Assembly: GCF_020386635.1 (NCBI RefSeq)
Contig: NZ_CP081942.1
Coordinates: forward strand, 682,001 to 746,000
DNA: 64,000 nucleotides
Direction of reading: 5' to 3'
DNA from: Pseudomonas sp. MM211
GTDB lineage: Bacteria > Pseudomonadota > Gammaproteobacteria > Pseudomonadales > Pseudomonadaceae
Shown: positions 1-9,101 of the stretch, in pieces
Layout: each line of letters begins with the position of its first letter
Position numbering within the stretch: position 1 is the stretch's first letter
The notes under the pieces: generated by a model
The model's input: the letters and a program-made list of their open reading frames with translations, nothing else
What the model was told of the DNA's origin: nothing
Database searches by the model: none
Translations under genes and position numbers: made by a program

Positions 1-1680
1 CTCGGCTTCGCCCTGCTGGCCGCGACGGCCTGCATGTTCGTTGGCGCCCTGTTCGTCGCCAAACGCAGACGCAATCCGCCGGCGCGGCTGTCGAAAGGCC
101 CGTGGATGCGCCTGCCGAAAAGCCTGCTGATGTTCTCCGCGAGCTTCTTCATCGCCACGCTGCCGGTGGCCGGCATTCTGCCCACCGACTTCGGCGGCTG
201 GGTGCTTGCGGCACTCCTGGCCGTGGGCGTGGCCTGGGGGGTGTGCGAACTGTTCTTTGGCATGACCTGGGGCGGGCCGATGAAGCACGCCTTCGCCGGC
301 GCCCTGCACCTGGCCTGGCACCGCCGCAGCGAACGCTTTGGCGGTGGTCGCTCCACCGGCCTCAAGGCACTCGACCTGAGCGATCCCAAAGCGCCGCTGG
401 GTGTGGAAAAGCCCACCGACTTTACCTGGAACCAGTTGCTCGGCTTCGACGCCTGCGTGCAGTGCGGCAAGTGTGAGGCCATGTGCCCGGCCTTCGCGGC
501 AGGCCAGCCACTGAACCCGAAGAAACTGATTCAAGACATGGTCATCGGCCTGGCCGGTGGCAGCGATGCCAAGTTCGCAGGCTCGCCCTACCCAGGCAAA
601 CCACTCGGTGAGCACAGCGGCGGCCCGCATCACCCCATCGTCTCGCTGCAGGGCAAGGCGCTGGTCGATGCCGACACCCTGTGGTCATGCACCACCTGCC
701 GCGCCTGCGTGGAGGAGTGCCCGATGATGATCGAGCATGTCGATGCCATCGTCGACATGCGCCGCCACCTGACCTTGGAGAAAGGCTCGACGCCGAACAA
801 GGGTGCCGAGGTGCTGGAAAATCTCATCGCCACCGACAACCCGGGCGGCTTCGCGCCGGGCGGACGGCTGAACTGGGCCGCCGACCTGAACCTGCCGCTG
901 CTCAGCGAGAAACAGCGCACCGACGTGCTGTTCTGGGTCGGCGATGGCGCCTTCGACATGCGCAACCAACGCACCCTGCGTGCCTTCGTGAAGATCCTCA
1001 AGGCGTCCGGGGTGGATTTCGCCGTGCTCGGCCTGGAGGAACGTGACAGCGGTGACGTGGCGCGCCGTCTCGGCGACGAGGCGACTTTCCAGCAACTGGC
1101 CACCCGCAATATCGCCACCCTGGCCAAGTACCAGTTCAAGACCATCGTCTCCTGCGACCCGCACAGCTTTCACGTGCTGAAGAACGAGTACGGCGCCCTG
1201 GGCGGCCATTATCAGGTCATGCACCACAGCACGTTCATCGAATCGTTGATGCAGCGCGACCTGCTACCTCTCGGTCAACACAAGGGCGGCAGCGTGACCT
1301 ATCACGACCCCTGCTACCTGGGCCGCTATAACGGCGAATATGAAGCGCCGCGCACGGTACTCAAGGCCATCGGCATCGAAGTCAGGGAAATGGCCCGCTC
1401 CGGTTTCCGCTCACGCTGCTGTGGCGGTGGCGGCGGCGCGCCGATCACCGACATCCCCGGCAAGCAGCGGATTCCCGACATGCGCATGGAAGACATCAAG
1501 GAAACCGGTGCCGAACTGGTGGCCGTCGGCTGCCCGCAATGCACCGTGATGCTCGAGGGCGTGGTCGAACCACGACCGCAGATCAAGGACATCGCCGAGC
1601 TGGTGGCCGAGGTGCTGATCGAAAACGACGTGCCGCAAAACAAACCGGCGCCGCGACGCGAACTGGCGGAGGTGCAGTGA
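1..1680 (+). CDS. dgcB: DgcB, dimethylglycine catabolism iron-sulfur/membrane protein (5' end outside window)
   Basis: The reading frame is open from base 1, so the true start lies upstream; 559 residues are visible. Two or three hydrophobic segments come first, then two ferredoxin-type cysteine motifs (CVQCGKCEAMCP and CTTCRACVEECP). Two cysteine-rich CCG-type domains follow, the second holding SRCCGGGGGAP. This is the layout of the DgcB/GlcF-like membrane Fe-S oxidoreductases. In Pseudomonas DgcAB demethylates dimethylglycine to sarcosine, and the Fe-S subunit passes electrons on towards the quinone pool. The two ETF genes directly downstream support this role. DgcA itself would lie left of the window. 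A REP pair separates this gene from etfA. Confidence 0.88.
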   Translation, partial: LGFALLAATACMFVGALFVAKRRRNPPARLSKGPWMRLPKSLLMFSASFFIATLPVAGILPTDFGGWVLAALLAVGVAWGVCELFFGMTWGGPMKHAFAGALHLAWHRRSERFGGGRSTGLKALDLSDPKAPLGVEKPTDFTWNQLLGFDACVQCGKCEAMCPAFAAGQPLNPKKLIQDMVIGLAGGSDAKFAGSPYPGKPLGEHSGGPHHPIVSLQGKALVDADTLWSCTTCRACVEECPMMIEHVDAIVDMRRHLTLEKGSTPNKGAEVLENLIATDNPGGFAPGGRLNWAADLNLPLLSEKQRTDVLFWVGDGAFDMRNQRTLRAFVKILKASGVDFAVLGLEERDSGDVARRLGDEATFQQLATRNIATLAKYQFKTIVSCDPHSFHVLKNEYGALGGHYQVMHHSTFIESLMQRDLLPLGQHKGGSVTYHDPCYLGRYNGEYEAPRTVLKAIGIEVREMARSGFRSRCCGGGGGAPITDIPGKQRIPDMRMEDIKETGAELVAVGCPQCTVMLEGVVEPRPQIKDIAELVAEVLIENDVPQNKPAPRRELAEVQ

Positions 1681-1700
1681 TGATGGAGCACCCCACTCGC

Positions 1701-1780
1701 GTAGGAACCCGCTTGCGGGCGGTCGTAACCACAGTCCGCGGTACGAATGAGATCGCATCGCCGGCAAGCCGGCTCCTACA
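1701..1780. repeat. REP pair (BIME) between dgcB and etfA
   Basis: Two inverted copies of the Pseudomonas REP core face each other: GTAGGAACCCGCTTGCGGGC at 1701-1720, and a complementary-orientation copy with CCGGCAAGCCGG at 1757-1779. Each can fold alone and the two can pair. The element sits inside an operon, where such hairpins can alter mRNA stability between cistrons. Confidence 0.8.
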
Positions 1781-1803
1781 AAAAGCGCCGTGGAGATGCC
1801 GCC

Positions 1804-3033
1804 ATGAGTGACCTGATCCGCCGTGACCCGCGCGCCGAATGGATCGCACGCAACCGTCTGCATCCGCTGCACGCTGCCCTGCAAACTCAGCAGATCCAGT
1901 GGGTCGGCCCCAACGGCCTGGTGCGCAAGAACCCGCACGCCGCGGCCGCCGGTTTCATCGGCCCGGCCGGGCTCAAGCGCATCGACCGCAGCGGCGCGCA
2001 GCAGGGCGGCTCGAACAAGCGCCAGAGCGCCCGCGTGGAGGTGCAACTGCCACTGCACGTCGTCGAGCAACCGGCATCCATCATCGCCGTGGTGCCGGAC
2101 ATGGTCGGCGGCCGCCTGAGCAGCCACGACAAGGATCTGCTCGGCCTCGCCCACCAACTGGCCGGCAAGGGCGGCGCAGTGCTTGCCGTGGTGTTTGGCG
2201 AAATCCGCGAAAGCACATTCGAGACCGCGGGCGTGGATCGTCTTGTACACCTCGACAGCGAAGAGTACGCAGGCTACTCGCCTGAGCAGCGCGTGCTTGC
2301 CCTGCGCGCGGTGGAAAGTCAGTTCGCACCGCGTCACTGGCTGCTGCCGGACAGCCGCAACGGCGGCGGTGAACTGGGCCGACGCATGGCAGCCAGTCTG
2401 GGCGAGCGCCCGGCGACGCGCGTCTGGCAGGTCAAGGACGGGCAAAGTACCGGCCGTGCTGGCGCGGGCCGCGAGGATATCGCCCAGGTAGCCCCGCGCC
2501 TGATTCTGGCTGCTGCGGAATGCGCCGAACCGGTCAGCGAAAGTCGCCATGAAGCGCGACTGGTCGAGCTGTCGGCGCAGGTCGCGCGCAACCTGCCACG
2601 CATCGAAGACCTTGGCTCGGTGGCCGTCGACCCGGCACAGATTCCCATGGCCGAAGCGGAGTTCATCCTCTCTGGTGGCAACGGCGTGAAGGACTGGGCC
2701 CTGTTCCATCGCGCCGCCGCGACCCTCGGCGCCACCGAAGGCGCCTCACGGGTGGCAGTGGACGACGGCCATATGCCTCGCGGCCGCCAGGTCGGCGCCA
2801 CCGGCACCTGGGTCACCGCCCGCGTGTACATGGCGGTCGGCATCTCCGGCGCGATCCAGCACCTGCAGGGCATCGGCGCCTGCGACAAAGTGGTGGCGAT
2901 CAACCTCGACCCCGGCTGCGACATGATCAAACGGGCCGACATGGCGGTGATCGGCGACTCCGCCGCCATCCTCCAGGCCTTGATGGAACGGGTCGAAGCC
3001 CACCGCCAGGGAGCAAAACGCGATGCTGCTTAG
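1804..3033 (+). CDS. etfA: Electron transfer flavoprotein alpha subunit, dimethylglycine-locus type
   Basis: The protein has 409 residues. The in-frame ATG at 1804 is chosen because the 19 codons before it read through a REP element. The C-terminal third carries the ETF-alpha FAD-binding signature (a conserved G-x-x-K-D-W segment, then RQVGATG, and YMAVGISGAIQHLQG followed by VVAINLDP). The N-terminal region is longer than in housekeeping EtfA, as in the betaine-catabolism paralogues. It pairs with the next gene to accept electrons from demethylation steps and pass them to the Fe-S protein encoded upstream. It is co-directional with dgcB and etfB. Confidence 0.88.
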   Translation: MSDLIRRDPRAEWIARNRLHPLHAALQTQQIQWVGPNGLVRKNPHAAAAGFIGPAGLKRIDRSGAQQGGSNKRQSARVEVQLPLHVVEQPASIIAVVPDMVGGRLSSHDKDLLGLAHQLAGKGGAVLAVVFGEIRESTFETAGVDRLVHLDSEEYAGYSPEQRVLALRAVESQFAPRHWLLPDSRNGGGELGRRMAASLGERPATRVWQVKDGQSTGRAGAGREDIAQVAPRLILAAAECAEPVSESRHEARLVELSAQVARNLPRIEDLGSVAVDPAQIPMAEAEFILSGGNGVKDWALFHRAAATLGATEGASRVAVDDGHMPRGRQVGATGTWVTARVYMAVGISGAIQHLQGIGACDKVVAINLDPGCDMIKRADMAVIGDSAAILQALMERVEAHRQGAKRDAA

Positions 3034-3123
3034 AGCACAGCCCTGGATCAGCCGCTTCACCAGTGAATCCTTCGTGAAAGAAAACATCGCCTTCCCCACC
3101 CACGTCGCATGCGGAGTCGCATC

Positions 3124-3897
3124 ATGGCTGAACTGAACGTGGTGACCCTGATTTCCATCGGCGCGCATCCGGCATCGGGGCGGCCGCGGCGCGCCGAGCA
3201 GGATGCCCGCGCCGTGGAACTGGGTCTGAAACTGGCAGGTGAAAAGCTCAATGTGGTGCATGCCGGCAATCCGCACGAAGAAACCCTGCGCGCCTACCTG
3301 GGCATGGGCCTGCCCGGCCTCACCGTGCTCGAACAGACTCGCGAGGCCGATGCCCTGCCAGCCCTCGCCGAACACCTGCAACGGGCCAAGGCGCAACTGG
3401 TGCTGACCGGTAGCCAGGCGGAAACCGGCGAAGGCTCGGGCATGCTGCCCTACCTGCTGGCCGAGCGCCTGGGCTGGCCGCTGATCGTTGGCCTGGCGGC
3501 AGTGGAAAGCATCGAAGGCGGCAGCGCCCAGGTACTGCAGGCGCTACCCCGCGGGCAACGCCGCCGGCTCAAGGTACGCCTGCCCTTCGTCGCCAGCGTC
3601 GACGGTGCGGCACCGGCCGCTCGCCAGAGCGCATTCGGCCCGGCACGTCGCGGCATTCTGGACAATGAATCGGTGGAACTGATCGACGACCCGCTCTACG
3701 CCGATGCTCAGTGGCTACCAGCCCGGCCGCGGCCCAAGCGTCTGAAGGTGATCAAGGCCAAGACCGGCGCCGAACGAATGAAAGCAGCCACGGCCAAGGC
3801 CGCAGGCGGCGGCGGTCAGGTGCTCAACGGTGTCTCGCCACAGGAGGGCGCAGAGGCTATCTTCAAGTTGTTGCTGGACGAAGGCGTTCTGCGCTGA
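3124..3897 (+). CDS. etfB: Electron transfer flavoprotein beta subunit, dimethylglycine-locus type
   Basis: The protein has 257 residues. The start is placed at ATG 3124 (MAELNVV) rather than the in-frame ATG at 3109. The N-terminal fold with SIGAHPASGRPRRAEQDARA and the later LVLTGSQAETGEGSGMLPY stretch match ETF-beta proteins of the AMP/adenine-nucleotide-binding family. It should form a heterodimer with the preceding alpha subunit. The about 90-base gap to etfA and the shared direction indicate one transcript with dgcB-etfA. Confidence 0.87.
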   Translation: MAELNVVTLISIGAHPASGRPRRAEQDARAVELGLKLAGEKLNVVHAGNPHEETLRAYLGMGLPGLTVLEQTREADALPALAEHLQRAKAQLVLTGSQAETGEGSGMLPYLLAERLGWPLIVGLAAVESIEGGSAQVLQALPRGQRRRLKVRLPFVASVDGAAPAARQSAFGPARRGILDNESVELIDDPLYADAQWLPARPRPKRLKVIKAKTGAERMKAATAKAAGGGGQVLNGVSPQEGAEAIFKLLLDEGVLR

Positions 3898-3936
3898 CGG
3901 GGCGCCGATCTTCAAACACTCCACGAGGACAGGACG

Positions 3937-4185
3937 ATGATGCACGCCGAATTGATCGACCAGGAAGATCTCCGTGAACGCCTGGTAGCCCTGGGCATCA
4001 GCATTCCCAGCGGCGCCAGCGCCGAGCAGGCCTGCGAGTACGCGGTCACCGGCCTGTGCCCGGAACGCGCCGTGGCCCTGCGCCACATGGTCGAAGACAT
4101 ACTCGCCGGTAGTGCCACCGTGCTGCCGACCGTGCGCGAAGCCATCTCGCGCACCCTGCTGCCGGCGCTCGTGCCACGCCGCTAG
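3937..4185 (+). CDS. Conserved hypothetical protein, 82 residues, end of the dgcB-etfAB cluster
   Basis: A short acidic protein starting MMHAELIDQEDLRERL, placed 39 bases after etfB with a GAGGACAGG ribosome site before the ATG. It looks predominantly helical, with no membrane segment, no signal peptide and only two cysteines. Position suggests a role linked to the ETF or the dimethylglycine oxidoreductase, perhaps in assembly or stability. That is inference from context; no family is recognised. Confidence 0.65.
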   Translation: MMHAELIDQEDLRERLVALGISIPSGASAEQACEYAVTGLCPERAVALRHMVEDILAGSATVLPTVREAISRTLLPALVPRR

Positions 4186-4585
4186 GGCTACTGAAAATTA
4201 GGGCAGGCTGCAGCGCAGCCCGCCGTACTCTGCAAACACCACGATTTGCACACAAATACTGTGCATGCGCCTGTGGATAAACTGTTGAATAACTGCCAGC
4301 CGCCCGCTATCACGGGCGCTGCAGGCGTTTGTCGGTTTTTTGTCCATGCTTCTTTCGAAGGGATCGCCGAGAAGCCCTTTCCAGGGCCTTTCCCGTGATA
4401 ATCGCAAAGAACGAGCAACGGTTTCTCCAGCACCAATAGCTTGCGCACAAATACTGTGTGCGTGGCTGTGGATAAGCTGTTTGGAAAGCGCCGAAAGCCA
4501 GATGCCATGCGGCTCTCGAGCAGCTGGTGTTTTTTTGTACCCACCCTCCCTGGCAGCCACCCTTCGGGCCGTCGCAAGCGACGTC
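4186..4585. other. Intergenic region with two DnaA-box-containing direct repeats
   Basis: No gene is supported here. Two copies of a roughly 44-base sequence occur at 4246-4289 and 4441-4484. Each contains CACAAATACTGTG followed about ten bases later by TGTGGATAA, an exact complement of the DnaA box TTATCCACA (4272-4280 and 4467-4475). The first part of each copy contains dyad symmetry, TGCACA-N7-TGTGCA in the left copy and CGCACA-N7-TGTGCG in the right copy. Open frames across this region have no recognisable product. Confidence 0.7.
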
Positions 4586-4608
4586 AAAAATCGCTCCGGG
4601 CGATTTTT
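4586..4608. terminator. Bidirectional rho-independent terminator between the etf cluster and gbdR
   Basis: AAAAATCG (4586-4593) pairs with CGATTTTT (4601-4608) around a seven-base loop. A/T runs flank both sides, so it can stop transcription arriving from the etf side and from gbdR. Confidence 0.7.
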
Positions 4609-4660
4609 TGCTCAGGATGCATCTGGCGGTAACGGCCGTAAGCCGTCACCGCCATCCGGA

Positions 4661-5761
4661 TCAGAGGATGCGCACGCTGGCAAAGGTTGACTCACCCTTA
4701 GCACGACTGAGCGCGGACATGGCGGAAGACGACTCGTGCATCAAGTCATCATGGATGGGCACCAGGGAAATCACGTTCGAGCTGCTGCCCGCGCGCTCGT
4801 CACGCGGCGGAATGCCAAAGTACTCGCGGTAGCACTTGGAGAAATGCGGCGTGGAGACGAAGCCGCACACCGAGGCGACTTCGATGATCGACATCGAGGT
4901 CTGCTTGAGCAGCTGCCGGGCGCGAATCAGGCGCAGCTTCAGGTAATAGCGCGACGGCGAGCAGTGCAGGTACTTCTGGAACAGACGCTCCAGCTGACGA
5001 CGCGAAACATCCACGTAGAGCGCCAGCTGATCGAGGTCGATGGGCTCCTCGAGGTTGGCCTCCATCAGGGCGACGATTTCCTGCAGTTTCGGCTGATTGG
5101 TACCGAGCATGTGCTTGAGCGGCACGCGCTGGTGATCCTGCTCGTTGCGAATGCGCTCGTAGATGAACATCTCGGAGATCGCCGCCGCCAGTTCGCGGCC
5201 ATGCTCGCGACCGATCAGGTGCAGCATCATGTCCATCGGCGCGGTGCCACCGGACGAGGTATTGCGGTTGCGGTCGATGGAGAACAGCCGCGTAGTGATG
5301 GCTGCACGGGGGAAGGCCTCCTGCATCGCGGCGAGAAACTCCCAATGCACGCTGCAATCGTAGCCGTCGAGCAAGCCGGCCTTGGCCAGTGCCCAGCTGC
5401 CAGTACACACCGCGCCCATCTGCCGGCCCTGACGAGCCTGGGCCTGCAGCCACTGCACGTGTTCCCGGGTGACGCTACGCTGAATGTCCACACCACCACA
5501 GACGATCACCGCACTGAGGGCCGGCGCGTTGGCCGTGCAGGCATCCGGGGTGATCTGCAGACCGTCGCTGGCGCACACCGGCAAGCCATTGAGGGTCAGG
5601 GTGTGCCAGCGATACAGCTCCTTGCCGGAAAGCTGGTTGGCCATGCGCAGAGGCTCCACGGCGGACGCCAGGGAGATCAGGGTGAAATTGTCCAACAGGA
5701 GAAACCCGATGGATTGGGGAACACGGCTCTGGAGCTGCGCTCCCTGATTGAACTGTGACAT
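4661..5761 (-). CDS. gbdR: GbdR, GATase1-like AraC-family activator of glycine betaine catabolism
   Basis: The protein has 366 residues. Residues about 18-190 form a DJ-1/PfpI (GATase1)-like ligand domain, and about 225-325 a double helix-turn-helix AraC domain (LDQLALYVDVSRRQLERLFQ, then IIEVASVCGFVSTPHFSKCY). This GlxA-type layout and the position between dgcB-etfAB and a choline ABC transporter identify GbdR. GbdR responds to glycine betaine and dimethylglycine, and activates the gbc, dgc and cbc genes in Pseudomonas. It is transcribed divergently from cbcVWX across a 1.2-kb gap. Paralogous GlxA-type regulators exist, so the name leans on context. Confidence 0.87.
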   Translation of the reverse strand: MSQFNQGAQLQSRVPQSIGFLLLDNFTLISLASAVEPLRMANQLSGKELYRWHTLTLNGLPVCASDGLQITPDACTANAPALSAVIVCGGVDIQRSVTREHVQWLQAQARQGRQMGAVCTGSWALAKAGLLDGYDCSVHWEFLAAMQEAFPRAAITTRLFSIDRNRNTSSGGTAPMDMMLHLIGREHGRELAAAISEMFIYERIRNEQDHQRVPLKHMLGTNQPKLQEIVALMEANLEEPIDLDQLALYVDVSRRQLERLFQKYLHCSPSRYYLKLRLIRARQLLKQTSMSIIEVASVCGFVSTPHFSKCYREYFGIPPRDERAGSSSNVISLVPIHDDLMHESSSAMSALSRAKGESTFASVRIL

Positions 5762-6978
5762 CGGTGAACCCTCACGCTAAGCACGTTGTGAGCCTTCATC
5801 GCGAGGCTCTGATTTTCTTGTATTCACGGCACAAGGCAGTCAAGCAGATGGCCTATACAACGCAAAGGTCATGCCGACATTGAACGGTCGTTCAATAAAA
5901 ATATCGCCCAGGCTGGAACGCCCCCGACAGAGCGATCCAGAGCGATGCTGGGATGCTTCGTGAAATGGGCGCAAAGTGCCATGCCACAAGGGCCTGAGCA
6001 TTTTGGTAGCACTGCTGTGAGAGGGTGTTCCCGTACTTTTGAGAGGGTTACCTGGCGGCAGTAACGGCGGCCATGACTGACCGGTCACGCAGGTAGACGG
6101 CCAACCTGCACCAAAAGCTCGCGGATGGGCGGAGATTTGAGCAAAAAACGCTCACATGATGCCCATGAAAGTCGTCCACTCATTCGGCTATGTGGGCCAT
6201 GCAAACGGCGACGGTTTGGGTGAAAATCCCACCCTCCCGCAATGGACATAAGAACCAAAACGGTGCAAAAAAACCAATCTCGCGGCGTCTTTTTGCCTCG
6301 ACTGACAGCCTTACATACGATTTTTTTTGATTCTGCTACAGCCCGCGGCTCACCTAGCCTAAGGCCTACAAAAAACCTGGAAACCGCGCCGCGTAAGGCT
6401 TTCAGCCTTGGCCAAGGGTAGAAAAAATCTGTTATGGTTTTTTAGGCGACAGACCTTGGTGTCGTCGCCCAACACGTCAGGGTCGCAATTCGATAATTGC
6501 CGCGACCGCAAGACTATATCGTTGAGTCAGCCGATTTCGTCGCTGTCGCTCTTGACCAGAGTGGCAGACCGGAGCCCTCCGCTCCGGACCGAAGAACAGA
6601 TAAGTGCTGGCTACCGCAACAGGGCGCCAGTCCAACAAGAAATTTCGGATGTACGCACACCTCGGATGGGGTGTGAATTCCCAAAGGACTGGGCTTCGTA
6701 ACACTGCCAGAGGGTTTGGAAAGCAGTTTGCAGCACGGCAACGCATTATTCATTCGACACGTAACCCAGGAATGCCGGGGGCTGCAAGCCGCCTTGGCAG
6801 GTTTCCGGGAGCGTGCGCGAGTGCCAGCAGAACGCCATGTAGCAGAACGCTGTCCAAACCTCGGAACCGTGTCCATACCCACAAGCGAGAACAGTCGACA
6901 TTGCCTGACGCGTGCCCGGTGGGCGTGCGGCAGGCTGCGTGTAGCTGCTCTGGATGTCTACTGAAGGGGAACCATCCC
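5762..6978. other. Long divergent intergenic region between gbdR and cbcV with clustered hairpins
   Basis: This 1.2-kb stretch holds no credible coding sequence; open frames here lack ribosome sites or recognisable products. Three strong hairpins cluster at 6445-6469 (GGCGAC with GTCGCC), 6481-6507 (GCAATT with AATTGC inside GGTC/GACC) and 6569-6587 (CCGGAGC with GCTCCGG). They suggest a structured leader or small RNA on the way to cbcV. The gbdR-proximal half is more AT-rich and probably contains both promoters and GbdR sites, but I could not place them. Confidence 0.5.
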
Positions 6979-8175
6979 ATGCAGTCTGGAAAAATCGTTG
7001 TCGAGAACCTCTACAAGGTGTTCGGCGACAAACCGCAAGAAGCCATCGACCTGCTAAAGCAGGGTTGGAGCAAAGATAGAATTCTCGCCGAGAAAGGCGC
7101 CGTCATCGGCGTCAGCGACGTCTCGTTCAGCGTCGAGGAAGGTGAAATTTTCGTCCTGATGGGCCTTTCCGGCTCCGGTAAATCGACCCTGATCCGCCTG
7201 ATCAATCGGCTGGTCGAACCGACTGCCGGAGATGTCTTCATCGACGGGCAGAACGTCGCCAAGCTGCCCAAGGATCAACTGATCGAACTGCGCCGCCGCG
7301 ACATGAGCATGGTCTTTCAGTCCTTCGCACTGATGCCCTCGCGTACCGTTCTGGACAACGCCGCCTTCGGCCTCGAAGTGGCCGGTAAGGGTCGCAAGGA
7401 GCGCGAAGAGCGCGCCATGCAGGTGCTCACCCAGGTCGGCCTGGATACCTTCGCCAACAAATTCCCCCACGAGCTCTCGGGCGGCATGCAACAGCGTGTC
7501 GGCCTGGCTCGCGCCCTGGCCGTCGACCCGTCGATGATCATCATGGATGAGGCCTTTTCAGCCCTCGACCCGCTCAAGCGCCGCGAGATGCAGGACATCC
7601 TCCTGGAGCTGCAGAAGACCGACCGCCGCACCATCATCTTCGTGTCTCACGATATCGAGGAGGCCATGCGCATCGGCAATCGCATCGGCATCATGGAAGG
7701 CGGCAAGCTGATTCAGGTCGGCACGCCGCAGGAACTTATCGACAATCCTGCCAACGAATACGTGCGCAACTTCTTCGATACGGTCGACACCAGCCGCTAT
7801 CTCACCGCTGGCCAGCTCAAGTCGGACAGCGTGCCGATCTACGTGCACAACGGCAAAGCGCCCGACGCGCAAACCGTTTGCCGTGAGTTGCAGGAGCAGG
7901 ACAAGCACTACGCCTTCATCGTCGACGAAGACAACAAGTTCCAGGGCTCCATCAGCCTGGAGAAGATCGCCCTGCTGGTCGAAGGCGGTGAATCCTGTTC
8001 GTTGAATCAGGCTGTTCTCAAGGAAATCAATCCGGTTCCCGAGGACATGCCACTGGATCAGGTGATCGGTCGCCTGGTGGACAACGAGGGGCCGATCCCG
8101 GTGGTCGACCAGGACGGCAATTACAGCGGCGCCATCAGCAAAGGCCGCCTCTTGACTCGTCTGCAGGGAGAATGA
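6979..8175 (+). CDS. cbcV: CbcV, choline/betaine ABC transporter ATP-binding protein
   Basis: The protein has 398 residues. ATG 6979 is chosen since GAAGGGG precedes it; the longer in-frame start gives an unrelated arginine/serine-rich N-terminus. Walker A is GLSGSGKST, the ABC signature is LSGGMQQRVGLARAL, and Walker B is MIIMDEAF. A C-terminal extension with paired CBS-like segments follows, as in OpuAA/ProV-type quaternary amine importers that sense osmolarity. It supplies energy to CbcW. The gene stops one base before cbcW starts. Confidence 0.9.
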   Translation: MQSGKIVVENLYKVFGDKPQEAIDLLKQGWSKDRILAEKGAVIGVSDVSFSVEEGEIFVLMGLSGSGKSTLIRLINRLVEPTAGDVFIDGQNVAKLPKDQLIELRRRDMSMVFQSFALMPSRTVLDNAAFGLEVAGKGRKEREERAMQVLTQVGLDTFANKFPHELSGGMQQRVGLARALAVDPSMIIMDEAFSALDPLKRREMQDILLELQKTDRRTIIFVSHDIEEAMRIGNRIGIMEGGKLIQVGTPQELIDNPANEYVRNFFDTVDTSRYLTAGQLKSDSVPIYVHNGKAPDAQTVCRELQEQDKHYAFIVDEDNKFQGSISLEKIALLVEGGESCSLNQAVLKEINPVPEDMPLDQVIGRLVDNEGPIPVVDQDGNYSGAISKGRLLTRLQGE

Positions 8176-8176
8176 C

Positions 8177-9058
8177 ATGAGCGAGAAACTGGATCTGGGC
8201 AGCTGGGTCAATGACTCGGTACAACACCTGCTGGATAACTACAGCGGCGCCTTCGACAGCATCGGCAGCGTGGTCAGCGGCTTTTCCGAAGGTATCGAGG
8301 CGGTACTCATGCTGCCCCCGGCCTGGCTGCTGATCGCCATCTTCGTGGCCCTCGGCCTGTGGCGCATCGGCTTTCGCTTCGCGGTGTTCACCGCCATCGC
8401 CTTCGTACTGATCGTCATGACCGGCTTCTGGGAACAGACCGTCGTGACCCTCGGCCTGACCTTCTCGGCGACCCTGATCAGCCTGCTGATGGGCATTCCA
8501 CTGGGCATCTGGGCGGCCAAGAGCGAGCGCGTGTCGACCATCATTCGGCCGATTCTGGACTTCATGCAGACCATGCCGGCGTTCGTCTACCTGATCCCGG
8601 CAGCCATGCTGTTCGGCCTCGGACGCGTGCCCGGCATCATCGCCACGGTGATCTTCGCCATGCCGCCGGCGGTACGCCTGACCAGTCTGGGCATTCGCCA
8701 GGTCAACAAGGAAATCGTCGAGGCCGGCCAGTCGTTCGGCTGCAACGGTCGCCAACTGCTGTTCAAGGTGCAACTGCCCAACGCGATGCCGTCGATCATG
8801 GCGGGCGTCAACCAGACCATCATGATGGCCCTGTCGATGGTGATCATTGCCTCGATGGTCGGCGCTGGCGGCCTGGGTAACGACGTACTGGCCAGTATCC
8901 AGCGTCTGGACATCGGCCTGGGCTTCGAAAGCGGCATGGCCGTGGTTCTACTGGCGATCATCCTCGACCGTATCACCGAGAGCTTCGGCACCCCGCAAAC
9001 CGCGGCGAACCGTGCCGGTTGGTTCAACTGGCTGAGCGCTCGTCTGCAGCGTCAGTAA
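8177..9058 (+). CDS. cbcW: CbcW, choline/betaine ABC transporter permease
   Basis: A 293-residue polytopic inner membrane protein of the ProW/OpuAB family. It has hydrophobic spans from about residue 50 onward and the coupling-loop segment QVNKEIVEAGQSFGCNGRQL, which contacts the ATPase. MVGAGGLGNDV near the C-terminus is typical of the family. Its start is one base after the cbcV stop, so translation is probably coupled. It forms the channel used by the substrate-binding proteins encoded next. Confidence 0.9.
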   Translation: MSEKLDLGSWVNDSVQHLLDNYSGAFDSIGSVVSGFSEGIEAVLMLPPAWLLIAIFVALGLWRIGFRFAVFTAIAFVLIVMTGFWEQTVVTLGLTFSATLISLLMGIPLGIWAAKSERVSTIIRPILDFMQTMPAFVYLIPAAMLFGLGRVPGIIATVIFAMPPAVRLTSLGIRQVNKEIVEAGQSFGCNGRQLLFKVQLPNAMPSIMAGVNQTIMMALSMVIIASMVGAGGLGNDVLASIQRLDIGLGFESGMAVVLLAIILDRITESFGTPQTAANRAGWFNWLSARLQRQ

Positions 9059-9101
9059 GCGGCCATACTCAGCGTTCTTTCAACTCTACAAGGATCCGCG
9101 G

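Noticed and set aside
4736..5758. 340-codon plus-strand frame opposite gbdR
   Set aside because: It is a mirror of the gbdR coding frame; the minus strand has clear AraC and GATase1-like domains.
5951..5985. Possible sigma54 promoter (TGGCAC on the minus strand) upstream of gbdR
   Set aside because: The downstream TTTGC follows with only about one base of spacing, so the -24/-12 geometry is wrong.
6604..6978. N-terminal extension of CbcV from 6604
   Set aside because: The extension is Arg/Ser-rich and unrelated to ABC ATPases; ATG 6979 has a good ribosome site and matches family length.
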